Source: an uncultured Saprospiraceae bacterium (GTDB lineage: Bacteria > Bacteroidota > Bacteroidia > Chitinophagales > Saprospiraceae). From it: a stretch of DNA of 64,000 bases. Each line of letters opens with the position of its first letter. Positions within the stretch are counted from its first letter, which is position 1. The stretch lies in NCBI GenBank assembly GCA_937959275.1, contig CALGLU010000018.1, forward strand, positions 62,001 to 126,000. The letters run 5' to 3'. The translations under genes were made by a program, and so were the position numbers. Below, one piece after another: positions 12,396 to 22,504 of the stretch. Under the pieces are notes generated by a model, which was given only the letters and a program-made list of their open reading frames with translations, did no database searches and was not told the DNA's origin.

Positions 12396-13394
12396 TTAAG
12401 CTTCGTCTAGTTTATATTTAGTTAAATCCATACCGAACGTTAGACCTTTGTTTTGCAACAACTCTTCTATCTCGACGAGAGACTTTTTACCAAAATTTCT
12501 AAATTTCAATAATTCATGGGTATCATATTTTACCATTTCTCCCAAACTATTGATTTTAGCTGCTTTTAAGCAGTTATAAGCTCTGACAGAAAGGTCAAGA
12601 TCTTCCAATGAAGTCTTCAACAATTTACGCATGTGTAAGATGTGCTCGTCTACAATATTTTCTTCAGCTGAAGAAGAATCATTGAACGTAATATTTTCAT
12701 CCGTGATCAACATCAAGTGTTGTATCAATATTCTTGAAGCTTCTTTCACTGCTTCTTCAGGATGAATTGTTCCATCGGTTTTAAGATCGATAGTTAATTT
12801 TTCATAATCGGTTCTTTGACCAACCCTTGTATTTTCGATTGCGTAAGATACTTTTTTGATTGGTGTATATATGGCATCAACTGGTATGACACCAATTGGC
12901 GCATCCTTTGGCATATTTTCATCTGCTGGCACATAACCTCTACCCTTTGTGACAGTTAATTCCATTTCTATATTTACAAAAGGCTCCATATTACAAATCA
13001 CCAAATCAGGATTCATCACCTGAAACACATTTGTGCTACCCTCTATATCAGCGGCTGTAAACGTATCCTTTCCTGTTATAGTCAGATATACCTTCTCTTC
13101 AATACTTTCATCATCCTCTATTACCTTTTTAATCCTGACTTGTTTTAGATTTAGGATGATGTCTACCACATCTTCTACAATCCCTTTAATAGTAGAAAAT
13201 TCATGATCAACACCTGCAATTCTAACAGCAGAAATAGCATATCCTTCAAGAGATGAGAGTAAAACTCTTCGTAGTGAATTACCTATAGTCTGGCCAAAAC
13301 CAGGTTCTAATGGTTTAAACTCAAACGTTCCTTCAAAATCATCAGCTTTTTGTAAGATAATCTTGTCTGGCTTCTGAAAGTTTAAAATGCTCAT
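12396..13394 (-). CDS. rpoA: DNA-directed RNA polymerase subunit alpha
   Basis: 332 residues, full length. The N-terminal domain (about 1-230) dimerises and nucleates core assembly; [18 protein letters not shown] is the classic dimer-interface motif. The C-terminal domain (about 255-320), with [16 protein letters not shown] and [17 protein letters not shown], contacts activators and upstream DNA. Sits between rpsD and rplQ in the usual alpha-operon order. Confidence 0.98.
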   Translation of the reverse strand: MSILNFQKPDKIILQKADDFEGTFEFKPLEPGFGQTIGNSLRRVLLSSLEGYAISAVRIAGVDHEFSTIKGIVEDVVDIILNLKQVRIKKVIEDDESIEEKVYLTITGKDTFTAADIEGSTNVFQVMNPDLVICNMEPFVNIEMELTVTKGRGYVPADENMPKDAPIGVIPVDAIYTPIKKVSYAIENTRVGQRTDYEKLTIDLKTDGTIHPEEAVKEASRILIQHLMLITDENITFNDSSSAEENIVDEHILHMRKLLKTSLEDLDLSVRAYNCLKAAKINSLGEMVKYDTHELLKFRNFGKKSLVEIEELLQNKGLTFGMDLTKYKLDEA

Positions 13395-13449
13395 ATATAA
13401 TAATTGAGGATAATTTTAAGAATCAATATGGTTTAAGAACAGGATTTGC

Positions 13450-14061
13450 TTACTTAGAATAGAGTTCTACAATAAGCTGTTCATTAATCTTTTCTGGGAT
13501 CTTTTCTCTTTCTGGGTATTCAAGAAAAATGCCTTCTTTTTTATCAGGATTAAATTCTAACCAGCCATAATTTCTGACGTCACTTCTTGCTGATATTGAA
13601 TCATTGATGACTTCTAAATTCTGGGATTTACCTCTAACCGTAACAATATCGCCTGGTCGTAGCTGATATGAAGCAATATTTGTCAATACACCGTTGACTA
13701 GGATGTGTTTATGAGACACCAGTTGTCTAGCTCCTCTTCGAGTGGGTGCAATACCCATTCTGAACACAGTATTATCTAACCTTGCTTCTAAGAATTGCAA
13801 TAAAATCTCACCCGTAACACCTTTTTTACTACTTGCTTTCTCAAATAGATTTCGGAAATATCTTTCTAATACTCCGTAGGTATACTTTGCTTTTTGCTTC
13901 TCTGTCAGCTGATGAGCGTAATCAGATTTTTGCTTTCTTCTTCTTGAAGGACCGTGTTGACCTGGGCCATACTTACGTCTATCAAAAGACTTGTCCAATC
14001 CAAAGATCGGTTCACCAAATGTTCTGGCCTTTTTAGTTTTAGGTCCGGTATATCTTGCCAT
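13450..14061 (-). CDS. rpsD: 30S ribosomal protein S4
   Basis: 203 residues. A primary 16S rRNA binder of the 30S body; in well-studied bacteria it is also the translational repressor of its own operon. Opens [17 protein letters not shown] and carries the S4 RNA-binding domain from about residue 93 ([20 protein letters not shown]). No N-terminal Cys zinc cluster is present. Confidence 0.98.
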   Translation of the reverse strand: MARYTGPKTKKARTFGEPIFGLDKSFDRRKYGPGQHGPSRRRKQKSDYAHQLTEKQKAKYTYGVLERYFRNLFEKASSKKGVTGEILLQFLEARLDNTVFRMGIAPTRRGARQLVSHKHILVNGVLTNIASYQLRPGDIVTVRGKSQNLEVINDSISARSDVRNYGWLEFNPDKKEGIFLEYPEREKIPEKINEQLIVELYSK

Positions 14062-14084
14062 TGTCTAGCTTTGTTATAAATAGA

Positions 14085-14465
14085 TTAAACTCTTCTTCTT
14101 TTAGGTGGTCTGCATCCGTTATGCGGTATTGGTGTTACATCACGAATCTTAGTAACCTTTATCCCAATATTATCAATCGCTCGTATTGCAGCCTCTCTTC
14201 CTGAACCAGGGCCTTTGACTCGAACTTCCACATATCGAAGACCTGCATCATATGCCACTTGTCCAGCATCACTCGCAGCTCTCTGCGCAGCGAATGGGGT
14301 ATTCTTTTTAGATCCTCTAAAGCCAGCTTTACCAGCTGAAGCCCATGAGATCACCTGTCCTTGCTTATTCGCAAGAGTAATGATTATATTGTTGAAACTT
14401 GCTTGTATAAAAGCAAGACCCTCAGGTTCAACTTTGACATTACGTTTTTTCTTAGCTTTTGCCAT
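14085..14465 (-). CDS. rpsK: 30S ribosomal protein S11
   Basis: 126 residues. Platform protein of the 30S subunit near the E-site mRNA path. Shows [26 protein letters not shown] and the C-terminal signature [20 protein letters not shown]. Lies 6 bp after rpsM and 23 bp before rpsD. Confidence 0.98.
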   Translation of the reverse strand: MAKAKKKRNVKVEPEGLAFIQASFNNIIITLANKQGQVISWASAGKAGFRGSKKNTPFAAQRAASDAGQVAYDAGLRYVEVRVKGPGSGREAAIRAIDNIGIKVTKIRDVTPIPHNGCRPPKRRRV

Positions 14466-14471
14466 TTGCTG

Positions 14472-14849
14472 TTATTTAGTAGCTTTTTTCTTGTTTGCGA
14501 CAGTCTTCTTCTTACCTTTTCTCATTCGAGCATTCGTTTTAGTCCGTTGCCCTCTTACAGGAAGACCTTTTCTATGCCGAATACCACGATAGGATCCAAT
14601 ATCCATTAAGCGTTTTATATTCGTTTGAACTTCAGATCTTAACTCTCCTTCTACCGTGTACTCATCTTGGAGCATTTTGGTGATTTCTCGAATATGATCA
14701 TCTGTCCAATTTTCTACAGTTGTATGATCATCTAGTCCAACACGACCAAGAATTTCTTGGGCTTTTGAATGACCGATGCCATAAATGTATGTAAGAGACA
14801 CCACGCCTCTCTTTTTTCTTGGTAAATCTACTCCAGCTATACGTGCCAT
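14472..14849 (-). CDS. rpsM: 30S ribosomal protein S13
   Basis: 125 residues. Head protein that contacts the large subunit and P-site t[24 protein letters not shown] and [20 protein letters not shown] are diagnostic. The basic tail ends [12 protein letters not shown]. It starts 3 bp after the rpmJ stop. Confidence 0.98.
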   Translation of the reverse strand: MARIAGVDLPRKKRGVVSLTYIYGIGHSKAQEILGRVGLDDHTTVENWTDDHIREITKMLQDEYTVEGELRSEVQTNIKRLMDIGSYRGIRHRKGLPVRGQRTKTNARMRKGKKKTVANKKKATK

Positions 14850-14852
14850 ATA

Positions 14853-14969
14853 TTAACCTTGTCTTTGCTTAAATCTAGGATTCTTCTTGTTAATGACATA
14901 AAGCTTGCCTTTACGTCTTATGATCTTACAATCTGCAGATCTCTTTTTTATGGATGCTCTGACTTTCAT
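14853..14969 (-). CDS. rpmJ: 50S ribosomal protein L36 (zinc-free form)
   Basis: A 38-codon gene read by hand: ATG at 14967-14969, TAA at 14853-14855. It begins [15 protein letters not shown] and ends NPRFKQRQG. Only one of the four zinc ligands (three Cys and one His) of the C-plus form remains: Cys14 is present, Ser, Asn and Phe replace the others, so this is the zinc-independent form. Lies between infA (6-bp gap) and rpsM, the normal spc-alpha junction. Confidence 0.95.
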   Translation of the reverse strand: MKVRASIKKRSADCKIIRRKGKLYVINKKNPRFKQRQG

Positions 14970-14975
14970 AATCTA

Positions 14976-15194
14976 TTATTTGTATCTATAGGTGATTCGC
15001 CCTCGCGTTAAATCGTAAGGAGACATTTCAACTGCGACTTTGTCTCCTGGTAATATTCTGATATAATGCATTCTCATCTTGCCAGATATTGTTGCAACAA
15101 TCAAATGATTGTTTTCTAGCCTGACTCTGAACATAGCATTTGATAGTGCTTCTTCAATAGTACCATCCTGTTTTATCAATTCTTGCTTCGCCAT
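14976..15194 (-). CDS. infA: Translation initiation factor IF-1
   Basis: 72 residues from the ATG at 15192-15194 ([11 protein letters not shown]), the standard family start; the frame extends 6 codons further but that addition is not conserved-looking. An OB-fold protein that blocks the 30S A site during initiation. [20 protein letters not shown] and [15 protein letters not shown] are signature segments. Placed between map and rpmJ. Confidence 0.97.
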   Translation of the reverse strand: MAKQELIKQDGTIEEALSNAMFRVRLENNHLIVATISGKMRMHYIRILPGDKVAVEMSPYDLTRGRITYRYK

Positions 15195-15216
15195 ACGAAA
15201 ATTGGAGTGCAAATAT

Positions 15217-16026
15217 CTAATTTTTTAACGAGATATTCTTTAATTCAATGTTATTTTTAATAGCCTCCTCTATAGGTGCATGATTGGACAAAATATCTGG
15301 TCCGTCAGTCCTTACAGCAATCGTATGCTCGTAATGCGCTGATGGTTTGCCATCTTTTGTTTTTATCGTCCATCCATCTTTACCTTGTTTCACTCCTTTT
15401 TTCCCAAGGTTCACCATAGGTTCGATAGCTATAACAAGTCCATCTTGCAATTTTGTTCCCCGCCCTCGCTTTCCATAATTCGGAACTTCTGGGGATTCAT
15501 GCAGATTTTTCCCAATTCCATGCCCCACTAACTCTCGAACTACACCATAACCATTGTGTTTTTCACAATGTTCCTGTACACTTGAACTGATGTCACCTAA
15601 TCTATTGCCTACTCTTGCCGATTCAATACCTTTAAATAGCGACTCTTTAGTTACTACTAATAATTTCATTATTTCTTCCGAGATATCACCTATTACAAAT
15701 GTATAGGCTGCATCTCCAAAAAAGCTATTCTTATAGACTCCACAATCCACTGACACTATGTCTCCCTCTTTAAATTCGTACGTATCGGGAATTCCGTGTA
15801 CGACTTCATCATTTTTAGAAATGCACAATGTCGCTGGAAAACTTCGATACCCTTTAAATCCTGGAACGGCATCATTATCTCTGATAAATTCTTCCGCTTT
15901 AGCGTCTAACTGCATCCCAGTAATTCCTGGTTTTAATTCTGATGCTACTAAGGATAATGTATTACAAACCATGAGACAATTCTCACGTATAAATTCAATT
16001 TCTTCAGCTGTTTTATAGTATATCAT
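15217..16026 (-). CDS. map: Methionine aminopeptidase, type I
   Basis: 269 residues. Removes the initiator methionine cotranslationally. Metal ligands are visible: [17 protein letters not shown] (two Asp), the His in [13 protein letters not shown], Glu in AIEPMVNLG and Glu in YEHTIAV. No N-terminal zinc-finger extension. Encoded 11 bp after secY, an arrangement typical of the spc operon. Confidence 0.97.
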   Translation of the reverse strand: MIYYKTAEEIEFIRENCLMVCNTLSLVASELKPGITGMQLDAKAEEFIRDNDAVPGFKGYRSFPATLCISKNDEVVHGIPDTYEFKEGDIVSVDCGVYKNSFFGDAAYTFVIGDISEEIMKLLVVTKESLFKGIESARVGNRLGDISSSVQEHCEKHNGYGVVRELVGHGIGKNLHESPEVPNYGKRGRGTKLQDGLVIAIEPMVNLGKKGVKQGKDGWTIKTKDGKPSAHYEHTIAVRTDGPDILSNHAPIEEAIKNNIELKNISLKN

Positions 16027-16037
16027 ATAAACAGCGG

Positions 16038-17396
16038 CTACATGCCAGCACCTATCGTTTGCATGCTGCTTCTACCTTTCAATGATCCAGATTTAACCAA
16101 TCCATCATACTTACGCATCAGTAAATAGCTTTCTATTTGCTGTAAAGTATCTAATACAACTGCAACCAAGATCAACAATGATGTCCCTCCAAAGAAAATA
16201 GCAAAGCCATCGTTCACACCAAACTGCGCTACAATTGCAGGAAAGATTGTTATCAATCCTAAAAATATAGAACCAGGAAGTGTAATTCTTGTCGTCAATG
16301 AATCAATAAAATCTTGAGTGGCCAAGCCTGGCTTTATTCCTGGAATAAATGAATTTTGTCTTTTTAAGTATTCCGCATATTGTTGTGGATTAACAAGTAA
16401 TGCTGTATATACATATGTAAAGATGACGACTAATACAAAGAGCAAAATGTTGTACGGAAGTGATTTCCAATCGTTGAGTGACATCAATAAACTACTCGAA
16501 GTAGCGACATCATCGCCACCAGCGAATCTTGCAATCGTCATTGGCAAAAACATAATTGCTTGTGCAAATATGATTGGCATAACACCAGAAGCATTCACTT
16601 TCAATGGGATATAATCTCTTGCTCCTGAAGCAGGCATATTAGAAGTACCTCTTCCTACCATTCGCTTAGCAAATTGAATAGGAATCCTTCTGACACCTTG
16701 TACAATCAATACAGTTACAAGGACAATAGCAAAGAAAACAACCAATTCAATTAAGAAAAAGAAAATGTTAGTTTGCAGAGCTCCTTGTAATTCTGCTATA
16801 AATACTCTTGGTAATGTTGCAATAATACCGATCATGATCAATAATGATATACCATTACCGATACCTTTATCTGTGATTTTTTCACCAAGCCACATTGCAA
16901 AAATGGTACCTGATGATAGAATAATCATATTACTGAAGAAGAACACAGTTCTGGATACACTTGGATCAATTGCTCCAGGTGTACCAGCAATCATTGTCAA
17001 ATAAGTACCGCCTTGAACAAGTGTAATGGCAACAGTCAATAATCTCGTTAATTGAGTTATTTTCTTTCGACCTGATTCACCTTCTTTTTGCTGTAATTTT
17101 TGAAAGTAAGGCACAGCAAAACCTAATAATTGTATAATAATAGATGCCGTGATATATGGCATAATTCCCAATGCAAAAACGGCGGCATTACCAAATGCAC
17201 CTCCTGTAAACGCATTGATCAAACCTAAGATATCAGTACTATTTTGACCAACATCTAAAGCACTCGCATTGACACCTGGTAAGACCACAAATGATCCAAA
17301 CCGATAAACTGCTAAAATGAAAAGAGTGAATAAAATTCGCCCTTTTAACTCTTTAATACTCCAAATATTCTTAAGTGTGTCAATGAATTTTTTCAT
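16038..17396 (-). CDS. secY: Preprotein translocase subunit SecY
   Basis: 452 residues with about ten hydrophobic helices, forming the inner-membrane protein-conducting channel with SecE and SecG. Visible landmarks are RFGSFVVLPGVN in TM1, the plug-region GGAFGNAAVFALGIMPYI, RRIPIQFAKR in the large cytoplasmic loop, and a conserved basic C-terminal part. Directly follows rplO (9 bp). Confidence 0.97.
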   Translation of the reverse strand: MKKFIDTLKNIWSIKELKGRILFTLFILAVYRFGSFVVLPGVNASALDVGQNSTDILGLINAFTGGAFGNAAVFALGIMPYITASIIIQLLGFAVPYFQKLQQKEGESGRKKITQLTRLLTVAITLVQGGTYLTMIAGTPGAIDPSVSRTVFFFSNMIILSSGTIFAMWLGEKITDKGIGNGISLLIMIGIIATLPRVFIAELQGALQTNIFFFLIELVVFFAIVLVTVLIVQGVRRIPIQFAKRMVGRGTSNMPASGARDYIPLKVNASGVMPIIFAQAIMFLPMTIARFAGGDDVATSSSLLMSLNDWKSLPYNILLFVLVVIFTYVYTALLVNPQQYAEYLKRQNSFIPGIKPGLATQDFIDSLTTRITLPGSIFLGLITIFPAIVAQFGVNDGFAIFFGGTSLLILVAVVLDTLQQIESYLLMRKYDGLVKSGSLKGRSSMQTIGAGM

Positions 17397-17405
17397 CTAT
17401 CTACG

Positions 17406-17852
17406 TTATATGATGTTAACAGATCCTCCTTTAGCTTCAATAGCAGTCTTTGCAGATTCAGAGCAAGCATGTGCCTGCACGTTCAATGACTTGGTCAGCT
17501 CACCAGTAGCTAAAATTTTAACTTTGTCTGTCTTCTTAACAATTCCAAGCTCAATAAGAGTTTCGATAGTTAAGTCTGTTTTATTATATTTTTCAGCTAT
17601 TGCCTCTAATCTCTCAACATTCAAAGGCGCATACGCAACTCTGTGTCTGTTTTTGAAACCTCGTTTAGGCAATCTCATTTGAAGCGGCATTTGACCACCT
17701 TCAAAATTTCTCTTTTTGCTCCAACCAGATCTTGACTTGGCACCTTTATGACCTCTTGTCGAAGTACCACCTCTACCTGAGCCCTGGCCTCTAGCAATTC
17801 TTTTTCCCCTCTTTGTTGAGCCTTCAGCAGGCTTTAAATTGTGCAATTCCAT
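17406..17852 (-). CDS. rplO: 50S ribosomal protein L15
   Basis: 148 residues. A late-assembly 23S rRNA binder with a long basic, Gly-rich N-terminal extension (KRGKRIARGQGSGRGGTSTR) and the FEGGQMPLQMRLPKRGF signature. Precedes secY as usual. Confidence 0.98.
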   Translation of the reverse strand: MELHNLKPAEGSTKRGKRIARGQGSGRGGTSTRGHKGAKSRSGWSKKRNFEGGQMPLQMRLPKRGFKNRHRVAYAPLNVERLEAIAEKYNKTDLTIETLIELGIVKKTDKVKILATGELTKSLNVQAHACSESAKTAIEAKGGSVNII

Positions 17853-17863
17853 GATAACAGAAT

Positions 17864-18046
17864 TTATTTTTCTTCTTCGATACTGACTAAATGACTAATT
17901 TTCTTGACCATTCCCATCAATACAGGATTGGGATCAATGACAACTGAGTGATGCATTCTACGAATGCCCAAAGCACGCAATGTATCCTTCTGTCCTTGCG
18001 AACGACCGATTGTGCTTCTGACTTGTGTTACTTTAATTTTTGACAT
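17864..18046 (-). CDS. rpmD: 50S ribosomal protein L30
   Basis: 60 residues, the short bacterial form. IKVTQVRSTIGRSQGQKDT and LGIRRMHHSVV are diagnostic. Located between rpsE and rplO. It binds the 23S rRNA near the 5S region. Confidence 0.97.
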   Translation of the reverse strand: MSKIKVTQVRSTIGRSQGQKDTLRALGIRRMHHSVVIDPNPVLMGMVKKISHLVSIEEEK

Positions 18047-18063
18047 CGTTTTATTATTTCAGT

Positions 18064-18582
18064 CTACCCTTCAAATAATTTCTCAAGAGATATTCCTCTT
18101 GTTTTTGCTACTTGTTGAGGACTTCTCAACTTTGACAAGGCATCAATTGTTGCTTTGATTACATTATGTGGATTAGAAGATCCTTGTGATTTTCCAAGTA
18201 CATTCTGTATACCAGATATTTCCAATACAGCTCTCATCGCACCTCCGGCGATTACACCTGTACCATCCGAAGCTGGCTTCATCATCACCTTCCCTGCACC
18301 GTACTTTCCTTTCTGCTCATGAGGAATAGTCCCTTTGATAATAGGAAATCGAATCAATGACTTTTTAGCATCATCGACAGCTTTTGCAATTGACTCTTGT
18401 ACATCTCTTGCTTTACCTAGACCATGTCCGACGGTTCCTTTTCCATCACCAACTACAACTAATGCAGAGAAACTAAATGTTCGTCCACCCTTTGTCACTT
18501 TCGCAACACGATTGAGACTAACCAATTTTTCTTTTAGTTCTTGGTCAGCAGCTTTTATTCTTTGATTCTTATTATTCGCCAT
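18064..18582 (-). CDS. rpsE: 30S ribosomal protein S5
   Basis: 172 residues. Lines the mRNA entry path and affects decoding accuracy. An N-terminal double-stranded RNA-binding domain with [16 protein letters not shown] and the C-terminal [20 protein letters not shown] are clear. Follows rplR by 9 bp. Confidence 0.98.
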   Translation of the reverse strand: MANNKNQRIKAADQELKEKLVSLNRVAKVTKGGRTFSFSALVVVGDGKGTVGHGLGKARDVQESIAKAVDDAKKSLIRFPIIKGTIPHEQKGKYGAGKVMMKPASDGTGVIAGGAMRAVLEISGIQNVLGKSQGSSNPHNVIKATIDALSKLRSPQQVAKTRGISLEKLFEG

Positions 18583-18591
18583 CGTGATTAT

Positions 18592-18942
18592 TTAAAATGT
18601 TAATCCGCCTTCTCTTGCAGCATCACCTAGTGATTTCACTCGGCCATGATATAAGTAACCTGCTCGGTCAAACACAATTTTAGAAATATTGTTTGATTTT
18701 GCTTTATCAGCAAGGAGTAAGCCTACTTTTTTGGCCTGCTCTATTTTGGTTCCAGACTTTTCTATTCCGTTTTCTTTAGAAGACGCAGCAGCTAAAGTCT
18801 GCCCATTGATATCATCTACCAATTGGCAATAAATAGCTTTGTTACTTCTGAATATAGAAAGTCTAGGTTGATCAGGTGTACCCTTAATCTTTTTCCTAAT
18901 TCTATATTTTATATTCTGTCTTTTGACTCTTTTGGTAAGCAT
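18592..18942 (-). CDS. rplR: 50S ribosomal protein L18
   Basis: 116 residues. Binds 5S rRNA with L5. Basic N-terminus followed by [20 protein letters not shown] and the C-terminal [20 protein letters not shown] motif. Lies between rplF and rpsE. Confidence 0.98.
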   Translation of the reverse strand: MLTKRVKRQNIKYRIRKKIKGTPDQPRLSIFRSNKAIYCQLVDDINGQTLAAASSKENGIEKSGTKIEQAKKVGLLLADKAKSNNISKIVFDRAGYLYHGRVKSLGDAAREGGLTF

Positions 18943-18960
18943 GACTTATCTTAATTATGG

Positions 18961-19512
18961 TTATCCAGCTGTTTTACCAGCTTTTCTTCTAATAACTTCT
19001 CCTTTATACTTGATACCTTTTCCTTTGTAAGGTTCTGGTTTTCTAAACGATCTTATTTTAGCAGCAATGTGACCTAACAACTGATTATCGTGGCTTGTCA
19101 ACGTAATGGCAGGATTCTTTCCCTTTTCCATTAGCGTCTCCAACTTCACCTCATCTGGTATTGCAAAATAAATAGGGTGAGAATAACCAACTGTTAGTTC
19201 TAGTAATTGGCCAGTGTTATTCACTCTATAACCTACACCGACTAATTCCAATTCCTTGATAAACCCTTCGGATACTCCAGTTACCATATTATTCACGAGC
19301 GATCTGTAAAGACCGTGCATTGCTTTATGTCTTTTTTGCTCTGTTGGACGACTGACAGAAAATATTCCATCTTCAATCCCTAACTTCAAGTCCTGATCAA
19401 CTTGCTGAGTCAATGTACCTTTTGGACCTTTGACTGTCACCAAGTTTGAATCAGATATATCAATTGTCACTCCTGACGGTATTGATATTGGTGCATTTCC
19501 TATCCTTGACAT
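18961..19512 (-). CDS. rplF: 50S ribosomal protein L6
   Basis: 183 residues, two repeated domains. It sits near the sarcin-ricin loop and factor-binding site. Opens MSRIGNAPISIPSGV; the C-terminal signature PEPYKGKGIKYKGEVIRRKA is complete. Starts 20 bp after the rpsH stop. Confidence 0.98.
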   Translation of the reverse strand: MSRIGNAPISIPSGVTIDISDSNLVTVKGPKGTLTQQVDQDLKLGIEDGIFSVSRPTEQKRHKAMHGLYRSLVNNMVTGVSEGFIKELELVGVGYRVNNTGQLLELTVGYSHPIYFAIPDEVKLETLMEKGKNPAITLTSHDNQLLGHIAAKIRSFRKPEPYKGKGIKYKGEVIRRKAGKTAG

Positions 19513-19532
19513 AATTCTGAATTAATCAATTA

Positions 19533-19940
19533 TTAATAAACGTAACAAACTACTTCTCCTCCAACATTAGCAGTCTTAGCTTCTTTATCTGTCATCAAGC
19601 CTCTGTTGGTCGAAACGATGGCGATACCTAAACCATTAATGATTCTTGGCAACTCCTTTACAGAACTGTATTTCCGTAATCCAGATTTACTAATTCTACC
19701 TAGTTTTCGAATCGCAGGTTCTTTAGTGATACGATCATACTTTAAGGCTATTTTAATTAAGCCTTGATGACCAGCATCATTATCAAACATATATTTGTGT
19801 ATAAACCCCTGATTGTATAATATCTCAGTGATTTGTTTTTTCATATTAGATGCAGGAATTTCAACCACTCTGTGGCCAGCCTGCTGCGCGTTTCTAATAC
19901 GCGTTAAATAGTCCGCTATGGGATCTGTTACTCCTGCCAT
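19533..19940 (-). CDS. rpsH: 30S ribosomal protein S8
   Basis: 135 residues. Primary 16S binder of the central domain; in E. coli it represses the spc operon. [19 protein letters not shown] and the C-terminal [18 protein letters not shown] are diagnostic. One base separates it from rpsN. Confidence 0.98.
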   Translation of the reverse strand: MAGVTDPIADYLTRIRNAQQAGHRVVEIPASNMKKQITEILYNQGFIHKYMFDNDAGHQGLIKIALKYDRITKEPAIRKLGRISKSGLRKYSSVKELPRIINGLGIAIVSTNRGLMTDKEAKTANVGGEVVCYVY

Positions 19941-19941
19941 G

Positions 19942-20211
19942 TTACCAGCTTGCTTTTGTTAATCCAGGGATTTTTCCTTCTAGAGCCATTTTTCTAAATG
20001 TGATTCTATTGATCCCAAATCTTCTCATATAACCTTTAGGTCTTCCAGTCAACATACATCTATTATGTAATCTGACTGCACAGGAATTCTTTGGTAATTT
20101 ATCCAATTCTTCCCAGTTACCTTCTTCTTTCAATTTTTTTCGAAGATCCGCATATTTAGCGACCATTCTACGACGCTTTGCTTCTCTTGCTACAACTGAT
20201 TTCTTAGCCAT
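19942..20211 (-). CDS. rpsN: 30S ribosomal protein S14 (long, zinc-free type)
   Basis: 89 residues. This is the long form without the paired CxxC zinc knuckles of the 61-residue type. Signature [19 protein letters not shown] is present. A head protein between rplE and rpsH. Confidence 0.98.
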   Translation of the reverse strand: MAKKSVVAREAKRRRMVAKYADLRKKLKEEGNWEELDKLPKNSCAVRLHNRCMLTGRPKGYMRRFGINRITFRKMALEGKIPGLTKASW

Positions 20212-20219
20212 AAGATGTA

Positions 20220-20777
20220 TTAATTTCTTTGATTTTTAAATGGCATACCTAGTAACTTTAACAATGCTAATGCTTCAGCATCAGTCTTTGCTGTCGTTAC
20301 GAAGTTGATATCCATACCAGATATATTATTCACTTTGTCAATGTCAATCTCAGGGAAGATGATGTGCTCGAGAATACCTAAAGAGTAATTCCCTCGTCCA
20401 TCAAAACTCTTATCATTAATACCTCTAAAATCTCTAACCCTTGGTAAAGCTACTGATACTAACCTATCCAAAAACTCCCACATGTGATCTTGTCTCAGTG
20501 TCACTCTTGAACCAATTGTCATTGCTTCTCTCAACTTAAAGTTAGAGACTGACTTTTTTGCTTTTGTAGGTACAGCTTTCTGCCCAGCAATCGCTGTCAT
20601 TTCATTAAGCGCTGACTCTACTAATTTTTTATCCTGAGTTGCTCCACCTACACCTTGATTGATACAGATTTTGGATAACTTTGGAACCTCCATAATTGAT
20701 TTGTACTGAAACTGCTCCTGCAATTTTGGAACAATCTCCTCTTTATATACATTTCGAAGTCTAGGTCTATAACTCAT
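20220..20777 (-). CDS. rplE: 50S ribosomal protein L5
   Basis: 185 residues. Binds 5S rRNA and contacts P-site tRNA in the central protuberance. [17 protein letters not shown] and the [20 protein letters not shown] segment are typical. Directly follows rplX (1-bp gap). Confidence 0.98.
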   Translation of the reverse strand: MSYRPRLRNVYKEEIVPKLQEQFQYKSIMEVPKLSKICINQGVGGATQDKKLVESALNEMTAIAGQKAVPTKAKKSVSNFKLREAMTIGSRVTLRQDHMWEFLDRLVSVALPRVRDFRGINDKSFDGRGNYSLGILEHIIFPEIDIDKVNNISGMDINFVTTAKTDAEALALLKLLGMPFKNQRN

Positions 20778-20778
20778 C

Positions 20779-21108
20779 TTAAATTAATTCTCCTGATTTT
20801 TTAGAATATCGGACTGACTTTCCGTCAACTTCCTTTCTTCCTATTCTTGTTCCGTCTCCAGATTTTGGATCAACCACCATCAAGTTAGAAATGTGAATAG
20901 GCGTGTTTATTTCATTGATACCACCTGGGTTATCATTTGTAGGTTTCGTGTGTTTTTTTCTAAGGTTCACTCCTTCTACGATAGCTCTTTCTTTATGAGC
21001 CTGCAATTCTTTCACCTCACCTTTGATACCTTTGTAGTCCCCTGCAATAACAATTACAGTGTCTCCCTTTTTTACGGCTAATTTTGGTGCAAATCTCTTT
21101 TTACTCAT
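20779..21108 (-). CDS. rplX: 50S ribosomal protein L24
   Basis: 109 residues from the ATG at 21106-21108. The frame reaches a TTG at 21117 next to the rplN stop, but [16 protein letters not shown] is the natural start. Assembly-initiator protein of the 50S subunit. The KOW motif is visible in [20 protein letters not shown]. Confidence 0.96.
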   Translation of the reverse strand: MSKKRFAPKLAVKKGDTVIVIAGDYKGIKGEVKELQAHKERAIVEGVNLRKKHTKPTNDNPGGINEINTPIHISNLMVVDPKSGDGTRIGRKEVDGKSVRYSKKSGELI

Positions 21109-21117
21109 GATGATCAA

Positions 21118-21483
21118 TTAAAGCACTTCAGGTGCTAATGAAATAATTCTCATGTAATCTTTATCTCTTAATTCTCTAGCAACAGGGCCGAAAATCCTTG
21201 TACCTCTAGGCTCATCTGCAGGTGTCAATAAAACCACTGCGTTATCATCAAACCTGATATATGAACCATCTTTTCTTCTTATCTCCTTTCTTGTACGTAC
21301 AACGACAGCAGGTGAAACAGTCCCTTTTTTAATTCCTCCTGGGGATGCTTCTTTTACAGTGACGATAATTTTGTCACCAATAGATGCATACCTTCTCTTG
21401 GATCCTCCAAGAACTTTAATACATAGCACTTCTTTTGCGCCACTATTATCTGCTACTTTTAATCTGCTTTCTGCCTGGATCAT
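21118..21483 (-). CDS. rplN: 50S ribosomal protein L14
   Basis: 121 residues. Part of an intersubunit bridge near the factor-binding site. [19 protein letters not shown] and the C-terminal [20 protein letters not shown] are diagnostic. Between rpsQ and rplX. Confidence 0.98.
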   Translation of the reverse strand: MIQAESRLKVADNSGAKEVLCIKVLGGSKRRYASIGDKIIVTVKEASPGGIKKGTVSPAVVVRTRKEIRRKDGSYIRFDDNAVVLLTPADEPRGTRIFGPVARELRDKDYMRIISLAPEVL

Positions 21484-21503
21484 AATTATACCTTTCTAAA
21501 TGG

Positions 21504-21764
21504 TTATTTAGCTTTTTCAATTATCTCTACCAACGTCCACTTTTTTCTCTTACTTAGTGGTCTTGACTCTTCAATTTTCACTGTGTCACCAATGTTCGCT
21601 TCGTTAGCTTCATCGTGTGCCATGAATTTTTTAGACTTCTTGACATACTTCCCATATATAGGGTGCTTTAGCCTTCTTGAAACAAGTACTGTAATAGACT
21701 TGTCCATTTTATTGCTGGCTACGACGCCAAACCGTTGTTTTTTATTGGATACTTTAGCTTCCAT
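21504..21764 (-). CDS. rpsQ: 30S ribosomal protein S17
   Basis: 86 residues, OB-fold 16S binder of the 30S body. [20 protein letters not shown] and the family segment [20 protein letters not shown] are visible. One base separates it from rpmC. Confidence 0.98.
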   Translation of the reverse strand: MEAKVSNKKQRFGVVASNKMDKSITVLVSRRLKHPIYGKYVKKSKKFMAHDEANEANIGDTVKIEESRPLSKRKKWTLVEIIEKAK

Positions 21765-21765
21765 A

Positions 21766-22026
21766 TTATTTTCTTCTTCTTCTCAATCGAATTTTTGAAC
21801 GTTTTGCAATAGCATCTGAATCCATCGCTTCTATTTCACGTCTTCTCACTTCAGATTGTAGCCTTGCGACATCTCTTCTGATGTCTCTCAGCAATAAGGG
21901 ATTATCAAGTCCTTTTAAGGCATGATCAAATTTTTGCTTTTGATACTGAACTTTAGTTTCCTTAAGTTCATTCGCAAGATCCTCTGCTGAAAACTCTTTG
22001 AGTTCTAAATATTTTTTCGTTGCCAT
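21766..22026 (-). CDS. rpmC: 50S ribosomal protein L29
   Basis: 86 residues, longer than the usual 60-70 because of a basic tail ending [12 protein letters not shown]. Helical hairpin protein near the peptide exit. Core signature is [20 protein letters not shown]. Follows rplP by 10 bp. Confidence 0.96.
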   Translation of the reverse strand: MATKKYLELKEFSAEDLANELKETKVQYQKQKFDHALKGLDNPLLLRDIRRDVARLQSEVRRREIEAMDSDAIAKRSKIRLRRRRK

Positions 22027-22036
22027 TGCTTACTAT

Positions 22037-22456
22037 TTATGCTTGGTAATCTCTTCGAACAATAGTTTTAGTCGCCACTGGTAATTTCTGTGCAGCCAAT
22101 CGAAGCGCTTCTTTAGCTACCTCAAAAGGTACTCCATCCAATTCGAATAAAATTCTCCCTGGTCTGATAACTGCTACATAGTGATCTAAAGCTCCTTTAC
22201 CTTTACCCATCCGGACTTCAAGTGGCTTTGCAGTGATCGGCTTATCCGGAAAAATACGAATCCATACTTTTCCTTCCCTCTTCATGTATCTTGTCAATGC
22301 AATACGCGCTGCTTCGATCTGTCTACTGGTCAGCATTCCTGCTTCTTGTGACTTTAAGCCAAATGAACCAAATGCAATAGTTCCTCCTCTGTAGGCCAAA
22401 CCTCTATTCCTCCCTTTCTGGGCTTTTCTATACTTGGTTCTTTTCGGTTGTAACAT
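22037..22456 (-). CDS. rplP: 50S ribosomal protein L16
   Basis: 139 residues. Organises the A-site tRNA region of the 50[20 protein letters not shown] and the [20 protein letters not shown] segment are diagnostic. A perfect -7 box lies 34 bp upstream in the rpsC-rplP gap, suggesting that expression can restart here. Confidence 0.98.
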   Translation of the reverse strand: MLQPKRTKYRKAQKGRNRGLAYRGGTIAFGSFGLKSQEAGMLTSRQIEAARIALTRYMKREGKVWIRIFPDKPITAKPLEVRMGKGKGALDHYVAVIRPGRILFELDGVPFEVAKEALRLAAQKLPVATKTIVRRDYQA

Positions 22457-22489
22457 GTTTTAACTATTTACTTTTTTTAAAAAGTTGCG

Positions 22490-22497
22490 CAAAGATA
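22490..22497 (-). promoter_or_regulatory. Candidate internal promoter (-7 box) before rplP
   Basis: Minus strand TATCTTTG matches TANNTTTG exactly and is followed by CGC and the inverted repeat ACTTTTTAAAAAAAGT. It lies in the 48-bp rpsC-rplP gap, one of the larger gaps in the cluster. Any -33 element would lie inside rpsC. Confidence 0.5.
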
Positions 22498-22504
22498 GTG
22501 CTTT

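Noticed and set aside
14215-14592. Plus-strand frame over rpsK/rpsM
   Set aside because: Antisense shadow of two certain ribosomal genes, without a promoter or protein-like pattern.
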